Below, piece by piece: positions 45,977 through 57,650 of a DNA stretch of 64,000 bases (positions are counted from its first letter, which is position 1; each line of letters opens with the position of its first letter). The stretch comes from Aurifilum marmelostoma (Eukaryota > Ascomycota > Sordariomycetes > Diaporthales > Cryphonectriaceae). Position numbers and translations under genes: made by a program. Location of the stretch: positions 1,178,001 through 1,242,000 of the forward strand of contig JAMXSV010000008.1 of assembly GCA_027559495.1 (NCBI GenBank). Reading direction: 5' to 3'. Under the pieces are notes generated by a model. It had not been told where the DNA came from. It searched no databases and was given only the letters and a program-made list of their open reading frames with translations.

Positions 45977-46932
45977 ACAGCACGCAAGCCTTGAGCCTCT
46001 ACGCCGTCGACGTACACATGCGAATAACGACTTTTCACGTTGGACAAAAAAAAAAAAAAAAAAAAAAAAGCAGCACTCACCGCAGCAGCGACAGAGAAAT
46101 CTTGGGGATCAACCAGCTAAGACGGGGATTGTTCACACGCTTTACGCCCTGCTCTGCTTGAATCCCTACCGCCTCCGTACAGCCACGTGAGCGCGTCGTT
46201 CCCTTCTGGAACAAGGTCTCTTCGCATCATATGCTGTACAATCAGTCTTATATATCTTTTCGAGCAAGGCGTTGCGTTTCTTTTTGGGTTATCGGTAGGA
46301 CTACACATATCCCCGACTCTCAGGCAAGTCGGGATGGCATTCAGGATGGCTGAAACAAGGATGAAAAACTCTCTCTCCTTCTGTTCTTCTCTCTATCTCT
46401 TGCTCAAGGGCCGGACACTTGTGGGCGCATCTCATCGGTGATGATGATTCATTCCCCACTCTCTTGTACATGTATATTAAGGCTCTCAAAATTGAGCTAC
46501 ACCGCGCTCGCCTGCCATGCATAGCAAGGTCGCGCACACAAGATATCAACTACACACGAAAATGGAACGTGTCTTTTCAACACAACTATCTTTGAGGATC
46601 TCCACATTGCACTGTGACTATGTTCTGCTCTGCCTTTCTCTCTGCCCTCCTTCCGACTAGCTCGGCTCATTCTGGTAGGCGATGGTGACTGCACATACAT
46701 TACGTGTATAACTCAAATGATCACAAATAGGTACAGCGTACGTGAACCTTCTTCTATTTTTTCTCTTTCTGACCCTTGCCTCAGTAGGCTATCAGACCAT
46801 CATGGCTTAGATATATTTCATTCGCTTCACTACTCGCTATACTATGTACACGAAAAGCAATCATCATCACCACAATCACGTGGATGTTCCGCTCAACCCA
46901 GCCAGAGCCTACCGAGCGAGGTGGCTTCCTCC
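45977..46932. other. Convergent 3' spacer with a 24-base poly(A)
   Basis: The poly(A) at 46046-46069 lies about 70 bases after the UPS-like stop codon. No coding sequence recognised. The far end is the 3' untranslated region of the carboxypeptidase. Confidence 0.5.
46046..46069. repeat. 24-base poly(A) tract
   Basis: Uninterrupted A24, 70 bases after the UPS-like stop codon. It could be a slipped homopolymer. No target-site duplication or intron-less paralogue shows it to be a retroposed tail. Confidence 0.9.
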
Positions 46933-48744
46933 TCAAGGAAAGTTGCCAGTCTCACCCAGCAAATCTGACTGGGGGACACCAACATCCGTCGTGAACGCCT
47001 CCGTGGAGCTCAGGTTGGCCACCCGGCCCAGGAGCACCTCGAGCTGCCGATAGGCGGCAGACGGGGCGTACTGCGGGACCATGTGGCCGGACAGGTCGAT
47101 GCCGACAAAGGTGAGCCCGCGCTCGGAGACGACGGAGCCGAAGACGCCCGCGCCGGCGAGGGTGGACAGGTCGGTGTAGTCGTTGTAGGGGACGTAGAAG
47201 GGGTCGGTGGGGTAGGAGGAGAAGCCCTGCTGGCCGCCCCAGGTCATGTTCTGCAGCTGCAGCAGGGTGCCGTTGGCGATGAGGATCATGTCGAGGGCGC
47301 CGTGGCCGATGATGACGTTCTGGGTGCGGTCGATGACGCCCGGCAGGACGGTCACGGCCGAGGGGGCTGAGGTGTCGCCGCCGCGGACAAAGACGTTCTC
47401 GCTGGAGCACTCCTCCCACTCGATGTGCGGGGCGTGGATGGCGTCCTGCACGTCGGTGCGGTTGAAGTAGATGAAGGCGCCCTCGGGCTCGTACTCGATG
47501 CTGCCGGGGAAGCCGAGGACGTCCCACAGCAGGGGGCAGGTCGTGGCGACCTGGTAGATGTCGAAGCACGGGTTGGTCAGCAGGACGGCGTCGAAGACGT
47601 CGTAGTAGATGTTGACGCAGCTGGAGTTGTTGATGCTCGGCAGGTCGTCGTAGGCGGGCAGGGAGGCGGTGGGCGGGAAGGCGAGGTACTCGTCGCGGAA
47701 GGCGGCGTAGCCACAGCTCTCGTCGCGGGCGCGGATGTCGGCCATGAAGGTGTCGTTGAGCATGAAGAGGCCGCTCCAGGTCTCGACAAAGGGCAGCGTG
47801 ACGTACTCGGACTGGAGGTCCGAGTAGGCGATGGACGGGTCGTAGATCAGGATGCCGTTGACATCGTAGTACGTCGTGTCGTTGGCGTCCAGCATGGCGC
47901 TGGCGATGTAGGGGACAAACATGCCCGCGTACGACTCGCCCGCGATGTAGACCTTGTACCCTTGCATGCCAAAGGTGTCGACAAAGTTCTTGAACCAGCT
48001 CATGAACTGCGCCGCAACGTCCTCCTCGTCTGTGGCCGTGACGGTGCCCTGCGAGAAGCCCGTGCCGATGGGCTGTTCGACCCAGACCACGTGGGTGAGG
48101 TGGTGCCAGCTCCAGGTGTTCTCGACGGGCTTGAAGGTGCCATATTGCCAGACGAAAGGACCGTTCTCCTGCAGGAGACCCTCTAGGGACGAGCAGCCGG
48201 GCTAGAGACACATGTACATGTGAGCAATCTCAGCATCTTGTCCTGGAAAAAGGGGAGCAGCCTTACGCCTCCATTGAGCCAGATCAGAATCTCCTTGTCA
48301 GCCGCCGCATTCGTCGAAGGGAAGAACCAGTAGAACAGGTAGTTGCCATCTGCATCTGTAGTCACTGGGATTGATCCAGCATAGGACTCGCCGACGTCAA
48401 AGTCCACATCAGGTATCGCAGTACCATCCACGAGGAACTCTAGTCAAAGTCACAAACGAGTCAAGATCAGCTTGTTGTCTCTTCGTGGCTAGTGAGAGTA
48501 TAGGTATTATTTCCTCTTTCTTCTTCCACTTACTTGCTGTAGTATTTGTCAGGAACTGATACTGGGTGGTATTGTCCCGCTTGTATCCATGATGCTCCTG
48601 GCGCTTCCTGGGCAGCTCGACCACAGGGACGCTTCTGCCGGCTTCCGCACGCCTCTTGTCGAAGGCACCGACATGGCGAGTCGATCTCGCGGCGCAGGCG
48701 GCGCCCGCCAGAGCCAGGGGGCAGAGGAGCTGTGACCAACGCAT
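46933..48744 (-). CDS. Secreted serine carboxypeptidase (peptidase S10)
   Basis: Removes C-terminal residues from peptides, in the secretory pathway or outside the cell. Three exons (48744-48534, 48439-48267, 48201-46933) encode 550 residues. A signal peptide (MRWSQLLCPLALAGAACAA) is followed by a basic propeptide-like stretch with dibasic sites. Core motifs are WLNGGPGCSSLEG (oxyanion hole, rebuilt exactly across the second intron), the nucleophile Ser218 in GESYAG, Asp in the GHGALDMIL segment, and His in DLSGHMVPQYAP. Many N-x-S/T glycosylation sites. There is no GPI-like hydrophobic C terminus and no Kex1-type membrane anchor, so secretion or vacuolar location is inferred. The third-exon codons are extremely C/G-biased and open long frames on the opposite strand. 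Confidence 0.95.
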
Positions 48745-49861
48745 CTCAAGAACTTGTCGTCACAACAGGCAGAGGGGCAATTGAGGATTGAGGCCGGGGA
48801 AAAGAGAGAGAGAGAGAGAGACAGCGGAGAGACAAAACAGGCCTCCCTCCTCCTTCTCGAACGAGATAGGCCGAGCACGACGCTATATGAATCAGACGTG
48901 CGCCATAAGTGACAGAGGTGAGCAGCGAAGATCACCTTGTCATCACGCATGGGACGTGGCGATCCTGGTCGCCGAGAAGTGATAGCCCCGCTGGTAAGGT
49001 GGGTAGCACTATGAAGAGTGTCCGACCCCCCTGCCCCTCGCTGGCATGTTCGTGATGGCATTTTCACGAGAAGTTACCACTCACTAATCACACCCTGACC
49101 AGACTGGACAGATAAGACCAACACGAAGATGGCAACGTTGCTCCGTTGTGACGTGGAGGTTGGGCCCTCCCCCGAGCAAGCAGGCGGGCCTCGATACACT
49201 TTCCAGATCTTGCAAGTCCGCGCCCAGGCATGATGAAGTCATCGTTGCGACAGGCCGTTGGCACACAGAAGTGCCCCGATGAATCAGTTGTAAGCACTCA
49301 GAACATAGTACGAAATAGGATCATGTAGGTCTTAGACCCGTGGGCGTAAGCAAACACACAAGAGACTTGACCCATGGAAGATAGTGGTGTACTGACTGGT
49401 GCATTGATTGTGGAGTTGCGCGCGAGCTTGGCCCATTTAGGGAGGTGGCTCAGGAACGCAGCCAGGCGAGGCTGGGGTGTAAGGCTGGGATGTACCTGAT
49501 TTTGCCGGCTAGCCGTTGATAAAGAACAATTCTAGAAAACTCATAACATGGTAGACGCAAGACCAGTGAATTTTTCTTTGTTTCTTCAGTTTTTTTTCTC
49601 TTCTTTGGGTGGTCCAGAATTGAGCATCTGTTGATATGGAGATTTGTACTTCGGGCGTCTTGCCTCATTATTGGGCAGCCTCGCGTGATGACAGCTCCTG
49701 AGCACAGGACAAGCAAGCCCAAGAGACCACGGATAGAGTTCAGTCTGATTCTGGGTATATTGTCTTGGGAAATGTCTTTCTCCGATGAGAAAATGGTATC
49801 ACTGTGTGTACAGACTGTACTATGTAGCTAAGATGTGTTCCGTCAAAGCCTAGCCGGAACT
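48745..49861. other. Spacer between two minus-strand genes
   Basis: Promoter and leader of the carboxypeptidase (GA-rich run at 48806-48822) plus the 3' region of the release factor. No coding sequence recognised. Confidence 0.45.
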
Positions 49862-51241
49862 TTATTTTTTACCCTTGCCCTGCTTTGTCGCCGCCGCCGC
49901 CGCCGCCGCCTCTTCCTCAGCAAGGACAACCTCGATGTCCCTGGCAAGACGCCACTCCTTGACACTGTCGATGATCTTGTCGAGCGTCTCGCCCCCCTGA
50001 AGGACATTGGGGAGGTTGTGGGTGTCAACGCCGCTCCGGTGGTCCGAGCAGCGATCCTGACTGTAGTTGTAGGTCCTGATCTTGTCTCCTCGGGTGATCT
50101 TGTCCTTGGACAGGACGCTGTCCCTGAGGTTCTTGGCCTCCTCCTCCCGGGCCTCGCGGCGCGCGATGGCGATCCTCGACCGCAGGATCTTCCACGCGGC
50201 ATCCCTGTTGGCCTGCTGGGACCGCTGGTCCTGCATGCTGACCTGGGTGCCCGTCGGCAGATGCGTCAGCCGGATGGCCGACTCGGTCTTGTTGACGTGC
50301 TGGCCGCCTGCGCCCCTCGCCCTCATGGTCTCCACCCTGACCTCGGTCGGGTCGATGTAGAAGTCACTCTCGGGATTGTTGAAGTCGTTTGCGCCGGACC
50401 CGCCGCTCTCGGGGAACGAGGGCAGCACCCACACCGCGACGGCGCTGGTGTGCGTCCTCCCCTTGCTCTCAGTGACCGGCACCCTCTGGACGCGGTGTAT
50501 GCCGGCCTCGTTGCGGAACAGGTCGAATGCGCCGGGCACCTGCACCTCCAGCACGGCCTCCTGCAGGGGGAGCTCGCCGTCCGAGCCCTTGACGTCGCCC
50601 GCGCCGTCTGCCGTCTCGTACTTGACCACCTTTGTCCGGTAGCCCTTGCGCTGGCAGTAGAGCTGGTACATCTTGAAGAGCGAGTCTGTGAAGAAGCGGC
50701 CCTCGATGCCGCCGGGCCCGGGCCGGAACTCGAGGATGCAGGGCAGCTCGGCGTAGGGGTCGACGGGCGTCAGGCTGGCCGAGAGCTTGTGGCCCAGCCT
50801 GCCGATCTGGTCGTGCGTCGTCTGGAGCTCCTCCTGGGCGAGCTGCCGCATCTCTTCGTCCTTGGACTGGAGCAGTGCCCTCAGCTCCGAGAGCGAGGAC
50901 TGCGCCGTCTCATACTCTCGGAGGGCGGAAGCGACGCCGGCGATCTCGCCAGCGCGCTTGGCAATCTTGGAGTCGAAGTCGCTGGCGAGCTTCTCGTTGA
51001 GCTGGTCGTGTTCGACTGCGAGCTTGCGGGCGCGCTCGAGCAGGATCTGAGGGAGAGCAGGACGGGTTTCTGCCGAGGGGACAAGGGCATTGACGTTAGG
51101 AGACTTGTTGTTGAAGCAGGACGAATATCATGGAAATGGTTGTGCATGCTTACCAGTTGTGGCTCTCCTGATGAATTGTAGAGGTGTTGAGGGCAACGAT
51201 CTCCTCAGACAGCGCCCACACACCCATGGTGCCGCCGACAT
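49862..51241 (-). CDS. MRF1: Mitochondrial class I peptide chain release factor
   Basis: Recognises UAA/UAG in the mitochondrial ribosome and hydrolyses peptidyl-tRNA. Exons 51241-51154 and 51069-49862 encode 431 residues. The first exon is a typical presequence (MSAAPWVCGRCLRRSLPSTP...), rich in Arg, Ser and Leu with no acidic residue. Then come a helical N-terminal domain, the PCRF domain (ELPCILEFRPGPGGIEG...), and the catalytic GGQ at 284-286 in MRARGAGGQHVNKTESAIR. A QSMQDQRSQQANR-type RF domain and a C-terminal Ala/Lys tail follow. The intron joins RATT to ETRPALP in phase. A different frame through exon 1 (MGVWALSEE...) would meet a stop at the junction, which settles the start. It shares a divergent promoter region with the cytosolic Trp-tRNA synthetase. 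Confidence 0.94.
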
Positions 51242-52121
51242 GGTCAGACATTATCGGGTGTGAAACTTGAGAGGTTCGCTTTACTGTCCGGGCGAGTTCG
51301 CAGTAAATTCTCCAGGCCTGCAGATGGCCCCAGAGGTTATTGCCTGCCGGGAAAGACGGCTTGTGGGTATCAGTCGGCACACTCTGTAGAGGAGGAGTAC
51401 ATGATCACCAATCGTAGGAGGTTGTCAGTCTTGATTTCTTGTTATCATCCGAGGTAGATCTGTCATAGTATGATTTCAGATTCAACCAATTCATCTATAC
51501 GAGCAATTGCAGGTCTATCAGCACCTCTACTCGTTGCTCAATTCTTGGGTATCGACCCGTCTGCAAGGGTACTACGGTACATACTTAGTACGTACTGTAC
51601 CTGAGTTGGGCCACCTGGGCCACCATAATACTTTAATTGGTCATTGGTGGCAGAGCAACAACAGAGAACAGAATTAAAGATGACTTTTGGGGTGATATTC
51701 AGGAAAATCATGGCTGGATGCGTGGCTTCAGTTGATTGAATGATTGTTGAGTTGCCGCATTTGTGCCAGAATGAGAGATACTGTACAATGGTAGTACTTG
51801 GGTACCTATTCCACAGTACAACAGCCGAGTACCCACAGGTACTGTACTGAGTGCCATCCCTAGTGAGGGGCTCGCCCCACACTTTTGTGCCCCTCCAACT
51901 TTTTGAACCCCTCCAAGCCCAAAACCTCCTCTGGTGAGTACTTACCTCTTAGTCACAGTCACTTCAGTAACTCGCAGTCCACTTCTCACTCAACCACCCA
52001 CTCACCCACTTGCGCCCTCTCCCACAGAGGATCCTCTCTCTCTGTCACTGAGGTCCGTTATCTCACTTGAGAGAAGCAGAAAAGGGCGTCACACCAGCCC
52101 AGTCCACTCGAGCCTTCCACG
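51242..52121. other. Divergent promoter region, MRF1 / WRS1
   Basis: About 880 bases between opposite start codons. Contains several GTAC/TACC-type short repeats near 51570-51600 and 51780-51850 and pyrimidine-rich sequence before the synthetase start. A possible leader intron donor (GTGAGT at about 51933) precedes the synthetase ATG. No coding sequence. Confidence 0.4.
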
Positions 52122-53818
52122 ATGAGCAGTGTCACGGCCGAGGCCCTCAAGGATTCTCCCGTGCCCGCGGAGACGAGCACGGGCAGACAGACTGTCGATC
52201 CGTACAATGTGCAGGGAGAGGTCGACGAGCACGGTAACGTCAAGGCCATCGACTATGACAAGCTCATTGTCGAGTTCGGCACCAGGCGCATCGACCAGGA
52301 GCTCCTCGACCGCTTCGAGCGGGTCACCGGTCAGCGCCCCCACCGCTTCATGCGCCGTGGTATCGTCTTTAGCCATCGCGACCTCGAGGTCATCCTCGAC
52401 AGGTACGAGAAGGGCGAGCCCTTCTTCCTGTACACCGGCCGCGGCCCCAGCTCGGACAGCATGCACATCGGCCACACCATCCCCTTCTCCTTCACCAAGT
52501 GGCTCTCCGATGTGCTGAACGTGCCCCTGGTTATCATGTTGACCGACGACGAGAAGTTCCTCTTCAACGAGAAGCTGACCATCGACGACGTCTACCGCTT
52601 CTCCCGCGAGAACACAAAGGACATCGTCTCGTGCGGCTTTGATGTCAAGAAGACCTTCATCTTCAGCGACCTCGAGTACATGGGCGGTGCCTTCTACAAG
52701 AACGTCCTGCGGGTCGCCAAGCTCATCACCTACAACCAGTCCCGGGCCATCTTTGGCTCGGACGGGAGCACAAATGTCGGCAGGATCCATTTCGGCGCCA
52801 TTCAGGGATCGACTGCCTTTGCCTCCACGTTCCCTCACATATTTGGCGAGGACAGGAGTATCACTGATCAGATCCCTTGCCTGTACGTCTTTTCTCTTCG
52901 TTATTTACCCTCTCTTTCCCCAGCAGCTTCCCTTGGGCTCGACCGATCACAATTACTAACGAGAATAATTTAGCATCCCTTGTGCTATCGACCAAGACCC
53001 CTACTTCCGCATGACCAGGGACGTTGCTGCGCGCCTTCACATCGCCAAGCCGTCTCTGATCCACGCCCGCTTCCTGGATGCCCTGCAGGGTCCTGGCTCC
53101 AAGATGTCTGCGTCTGTTGATTCTTCAGCCATCTTTATGAAGGATACGCCAAATCAGATCAAGAATGTAAGTCAACGGCGCGGGAGATAGGATACCTTCT
53201 TTTCCCCACTATATTAGGAATAGATGCTGACCCGATCTTCAGAAAATCAACAAGTACGCGTTCAGTGGAGGCAAGGAGACCGTGGAAGAGCACCGCGAAA
53301 AAGGCGGAGACCCCGATGTCGACGTTAGCTTCCAGTACCTGGTGAGTACAACTCTCCAGTGAAAAAAGAGCTTCTTGTCCCAAGCATCCGACGGCTGACC
53401 TACAATACAGAGATATTTCATGGAAGATGACGACGAGCTGCAAAGGATATACGACGCATACAAGAAGGGCGAGATGCTGACAGGAGAGCTCAAGGCCATC
53501 TGCATCAAGTACCTGCAGGAGTACGTCAAGGAGTTCCAGGACAACCGCGCAAAGGTCACCGAGGCGACAGTGGACGAATTCTGGGCGGTGCGGCCCCTCA
53601 CTGACTGCACGGGCAACCCGAAAGCACCGCTCACACTGCCCATCCGGGCCAAGGCTCTGGCTGGTGGTGCCGCGGGAGAGGGGGCGGGCGATGGGCAGGC
53701 GGGCGACGGCAAGATGTCCAAGAGCCAGCTCAAGAAGATCGAGAAGGAGAAGCAGATTGCGGCCAAGAAGGCCGCCAAGGCCGCTGAGAAGGAGGCCGCC
53801 AAGACTGCGTCGTCTTGA
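52122..53818 (+). CDS. WRS1: Tryptophanyl-tRNA synthetase, cytoplasmic
   Basis: Charges cytosolic tRNA-Trp with tryptophan (class Ic). Four exons (52122-52882, 52974-53166, 53243-53341, 53411-53818) encode 486 residues. Seen: GRGPSSDSMHIGH with the HIGH signature at 115-118; the eukaryotic-type LTDDEKFLF; IPCLIPCAIDQDPYFRMTRD, rebuilt across the first intron; KMSAS at 297-301, the eukaryotic form of KMSKS; and AFSGGKETVEEHR with DVDVSFQYL before the anticodon-binding C-terminal part (MLTGELKAICIKYLQEYV). A Lys/Ala-rich tail (KKIEKEKQIAAKKAAKAAEKEA) is added at the C terminus, as in other fungal enzymes. No presequence. All junctions are in phase and use good splice signals, including a TACTAAC branch point. 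Confidence 0.96.
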
Positions 53819-54842
53819 GGGAATTAGCTGTTCTGGCGAGCGCGGCGATATGGCGTTTCAAAAAGGCAGAGATGTTGCTATACAGAAAAGCTTATAGATG
53901 CCGACACTAGGAAGGCTTGGCCGTACGTACATATCATACAGCTTCCGCGTACATACACACCCCCATCTTTCGATGATTCACAGCCAAATTGTCTGTTCTC
54001 ATGGGGAGAAGGTTTTGTGACGGCCTGACAGAAGAGCTGGCATCATGACAAAAACCATGGTCTCCACCCGCTGTAGACTTAGATGAAATGGGCCGTTTTT
54101 CGAGGACATAGGGCTAGACTTAAAAAGAGGCTCTTTTCATACCACATCTTCACATCTATCGACCAAGAAAAAGGATAAACATAATCCACCAAGTACTATT
54201 ATGACACCACGCACTTTGTATATACACACCTGGGAACTCTTGCCGGGGCCAAAGGCTGTACCGATTGCACTTTACCACACGGTAACAATTCGGCAGTCCA
54301 GCAAAGGGGTCCACCAGACAGAGCCCCCCATAGCGCCGGCTATAATGCTCACGATAAGCCCAGCCCGCTGTGCCCCGTAACCAAGTATTTATTTTTTTTT
54401 TCTTTTATCGCAGAACCCTACAGCGCTCTTAAAAACGTTGTCAGTGACTATGCAAAAAGGGGATCTCCGCAGATCGGGACCCCCTCCGGCAAAAGCATTC
54501 TCCAACAAGTGTGCAGGGTATCTGATCAGAGGGGTTTCCGTTGACGTCGACGGGGTGAGAAAAAAAAAAAGACGATTGTTAATTACATTTGAGGGGTTTC
54601 AAAAGACCCTGAATTCTCTCTAGACAGCGACAAATTTATTTTTATCGATACGCATACACAGAGCTTCATCTTTTCTGTGCACTGTGGTTGTTCATTCTCG
54701 TCTCACCAGCCTCTCTGCTCTTTCTCTTCACTTTCATATAAATCAACCCGTCAGGTCACCACTACCCGGTTTGCCCCTCATCGTCCTCACCGTCCAAAAT
54801 CAGACATCTTTGTTTTCCTCCAATTTCCTCACATCTCTCAAA
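53819..54842. other. Intergenic spacer
   Basis: 3' region of the synthetase and promoter of the transferase. T and A runs near 54391-54402 and 54560-54570. No coding sequence or structure recognised. Confidence 0.5.
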
Positions 54843-56856
54843 ATGCCCCTCTCGACACCCTCGCTGTTCCCGCCCGGGCCTATCGAGCTAGCCAAGTTCA
54901 ACAGCAGGAGGAGCGTGGTCCACAGCACCAAGGGCATCGTATCGTGCACGCAGCCGTTGGCGGCGAAATGTGGTATTGACATTCTCAACGCTGGGGGCAA
55001 TGCTGCTGTGAGTCTTTTGATCTATTGCTTTGTTGGTTTGAGAAAAGGAAAAGATCATCGCAAGGAGATAGGAGAGCTGACCAGGATATTGTGAAAGGAT
55101 GCCGCCGTCGCGGTTGGTATGTGACCCATTCAAGCTTCACTCCTCAGTCACAATGGAGACGGGACAATTATCATAAAGACAAAACCTTGCTGACGAGCGT
55201 AATGCTACTTACTATCCTTATAGCCGCCGGCATGAACATGACAGAACCCTGCTCCACCGGCATAGGAGGTGACATGTTCTGCCTCTACTACAATGCTACC
55301 ACCTCCACCGTCCACGCCCTCAACGGCTCCGGCCGCTCAGGCAGCAAATGCACACTATCCCAGCTCCGTTCCGACCTAGGCCTGCCTAAAGAGGACGATG
55401 CCGATGCCACCCATCACAAGATCCCATTGTCCAGTGTGCATGCTGTCACTGTGCCCGGCGCCGCTGCCGGCTGGGCCGACACCATCGCCCGCTTCGGCTC
55501 CGGACGCCTTACCCTGGCACAGGTGCTCGCCCCCCGCCGTGAGCCTGGGCGAGGAAGGGTTCCCCGTCAGCGAGCTCGTGGCGCACTACTGGGGCCGGGC
55601 GGAGCAGTCCATCCGCAACGCCAGCCCCAACTTTTCCGAGTTGCTCAAGGCGGATCCTAGCAGTGGTGATGGGTGCCGTGCGCCGCGGGCAGGCGAGATC
55701 ATGAAGAACCCTGCGCTGGCCAGGACGTTTCGCACGCTGGGGGAGGAGGGCAAGAAGGGGGTTCTACGCAGGGCGGGTGGCCGAGGAGCTGGTGAGGGTG
55801 GTGCGGGACCTCGGCGGGCACCTGGAGCTCGACGACCTCCTGCACCACCTTGAGGCCAGCAACAGCGATGCCGACGCCGTCGAGCCCATCTCGTTAAAGT
55901 TCCGTGGGCAGGGCCTCGAGGCCAAGGGCGGCGGCCTCGAGCTCTGGGAGCACCCGCCCAACGGGCAGGGCATCGTGGCGCTGATGGCGCTGGGCATCGT
56001 GCAGGAACTGGAGAAGCAGGGCAAGATCCCGACCTTTTCGGCAGCCGAGCACAACTCGGCCACATACCTGCACGCCATCATCGAGTCCCTGCGCATCGCC
56101 TTTGCGGATGCCAGCTGGTTCGTCACGGACCCGGACGTCGTGCGCGTGCCCACCGCAGAGCTGCTCTCGCCTGCGTACCTGGCAGAGCGGGCACGCCTCT
56201 TCGACCCTGCGCGCGCCTCAGATGCTGGGTTTGGCCACGGCAGTCCGGCGCTGAACAGCAGCGACACCGTGTACTTTGCCTGTTCCGACGCCCAGGGCAA
56301 CGCCATCAGCTTCATCAACTCCAACTACGCCGGGTTCGGCACCTGCATCATCCCCAAGGGCTGCGGCTTCACCCTGCAGAACCGCGGCGCCAACTTCGCT
56401 CTCGGTCCCACGGACCACCCCAACATCTTCGCCCCGCGCAAGAGACCCTACCACACCATCATCCCAGGTCTGGTGACCAACCTAAGCGATGGCAGCCTTC
56501 ACTCGGTATTTGGCGTCATGGGCGGCTTCATGCAGCCTCAGGGCCACCTGCAGACCCTGCTGGGCCAGGTTGTCGCGGGCCTCAGTCCCCAGCAGGCCTT
56601 GGACGCACCTAGAATCTGCATTGGTGCCAGCAGCGAGACTGTGGATCTCCTCGTAAGCGTCGAGGAGGGTATGCCAGAGGACACCATCGAAGGGCTGAAG
56701 AAGCTGGGACACGAGGTGGAGGTCGTCAAGGGGATGAGTAGGGCACTGTTTGGTAGGGGCCAGATCATCAGGTGGACAGTGGACCCGGTCGAGGGGACCG
56801 GTGTTTGGTCGGCTGGAAGTGATCAGAGGGGCGACGGTGCTGCCTATCCATTGTAG
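54843..56856 (+). CDS. Gamma-glutamyltransferase-family protein, two +1 frameshifts and a 19-nt exon
   Basis: An N-terminal-nucleophile hydrolase of the glutathione hydrolase/gamma-glutamyltransferase family. Exons are 54843-55007, 55098-55116 (only 19 nt) and 55224-56856. Dropping one base at each of two runs gives 604 residues. Seen: NAGGNAADAAVAVAAGMNMTEPCSTGIGGDMF, rebuilt across both introns; HAVTVPGAAAGW; and the autocleavage/nucleophile Thr in SSDTVYFACSDAQGNAISF. FINSNYAGFGT...KGCGFTLQNRGANF and GVMGGFMQPQGHLQ follow. These marks fit the bacterial YwrD-like subgroup better than secreted GGT, and no signal peptide is visible, so an intracellular enzyme is inferred. Frames break at 55530-55535 (6 C, between TLAQVLAP and AVSLGEEGF) and at 55757-55761 (5 G, between GEEGKKG and FYAGRVAEE). 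The tail is 124 bases from the convergent GRX5 stop. Confidence 0.9.
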
Positions 56857-56980
56857 ATATTAAAAAAGACCTAAGGTTGTGTAATCTGCTCAGGCGTCTC
56901 CCGAGTGTGGCGTGCTCAATCAAACCTATGCTAGCCAGATTCCCATTGTACAGCCAGATCTTCGCCTTGTGGGAAGTCCA

Positions 56981-57650
56981 TTACTTCTGCTCGGGCTCGG
57001 CCTCCTCGGCAGGAGCCAAAACCTTCTTCTCCTCCAGCATCTTGGCCAGCTCTCCGTTCTGGTGCATCGAGACGAGGATATCGCAGCCGCCGATGAACTC
57101 CTTGTCGACGTACAGTTGGGGGATCGTGGGCCAGTCAGAGTACTCCTTGATGCCTGTCCAGGTTGACGCCGTCAACACTACCCGTCAGCTTCCAATCCTT
57201 CTTATCGTGTTTGTGTGGGTGCATGTGCATGTGTACGAAACCCACCTGATCGCAGTTCCGCATCCTCCAGCACGTTGAACGCGGCAAACTTGTTAGGGTC
57301 CACGCCCTGCAGGCCTAGGATCTGAATGCTTGCCCTCGAGAAGCCGCACTGGGGCATCTCGGGTGTCCCCTTCATGAAGAGGACCACTGGTGCAGAGGCA
57401 ACTGCCTTGTCAATGGCTTGTCTGGTGGCATCGGAGAGGAGTCGTTGTTGGGCGAGGCTCAGCATGGGTGACTTGATGTTGAGGAAGGCAGGCCTTGAGG
57501 CCGTCGCCACTGCTGGTCGTGCAGCCTGCCGAAGCAGCTGCTACATTTTCCGAGGGTGGTTAGCTATAGTCAACCATGGGGGATATGTAAAGGGGTGGAA
57601 GAAAATCAGGGAATCAAGCTCACTGATGAGAGTATTGATCTTGAGATCAT
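56981..57650 (-). CDS. GRX5: Mitochondrial monothiol glutaredoxin
   Basis: Binds and transfers [2Fe-2S] clusters in mitochondrial iron-sulfur assembly. Exons 57650-57624 (nine codons), 57540-57246 and 57153-56981 encode 164 residues. The N terminus (MISRSILSS/QLLRQAARPAVATASRP) is a clear presequence split by the first intron. The second-exon frame meets a stop (TAG, just upstream of 57540) if read backwards, which makes the small first exon necessary. The domain shows VVLFMKGTPEMPQCGFSRASIQIL with the CGFS cysteine at position 74, the WPTIPQLYVDKEFIGGCDI segment including the cis-Pro, and a Glu/Lys-rich tail. Both introns have good signals (AGCTAAC branch in the first). The gene is divergent from the PPC decarboxylase gene and convergent with the transferase. 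Confidence 0.95.

Noticed and set aside
46046..46069. poly(A) tract as a sign of a retroposed gene
   Set aside because: Only a homopolymer after an ordinary gene; no target-site duplication or retroelement sequence seen.
46952..48211. Very long open frames overlapping the carboxypeptidase, in a shifted frame on the same strand and at 47425-48186 on the opposite strand
   Set aside because: Arg/Pro/His-rich shadow translations of the real exon; the S10 frame has all catalytic motifs.
49835..51181. 448-codon + strand frame over the release factor gene
   Set aside because: Shadow of the GC-biased antisense gene; the minus frame has the GGQ motif and presequence.
51150..51239. Alternative first exon frame of MRF1 (MGVWALSEEIV...)
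   Set aside because: Joins the second exon with a stop at the junction and lacks presequence character.
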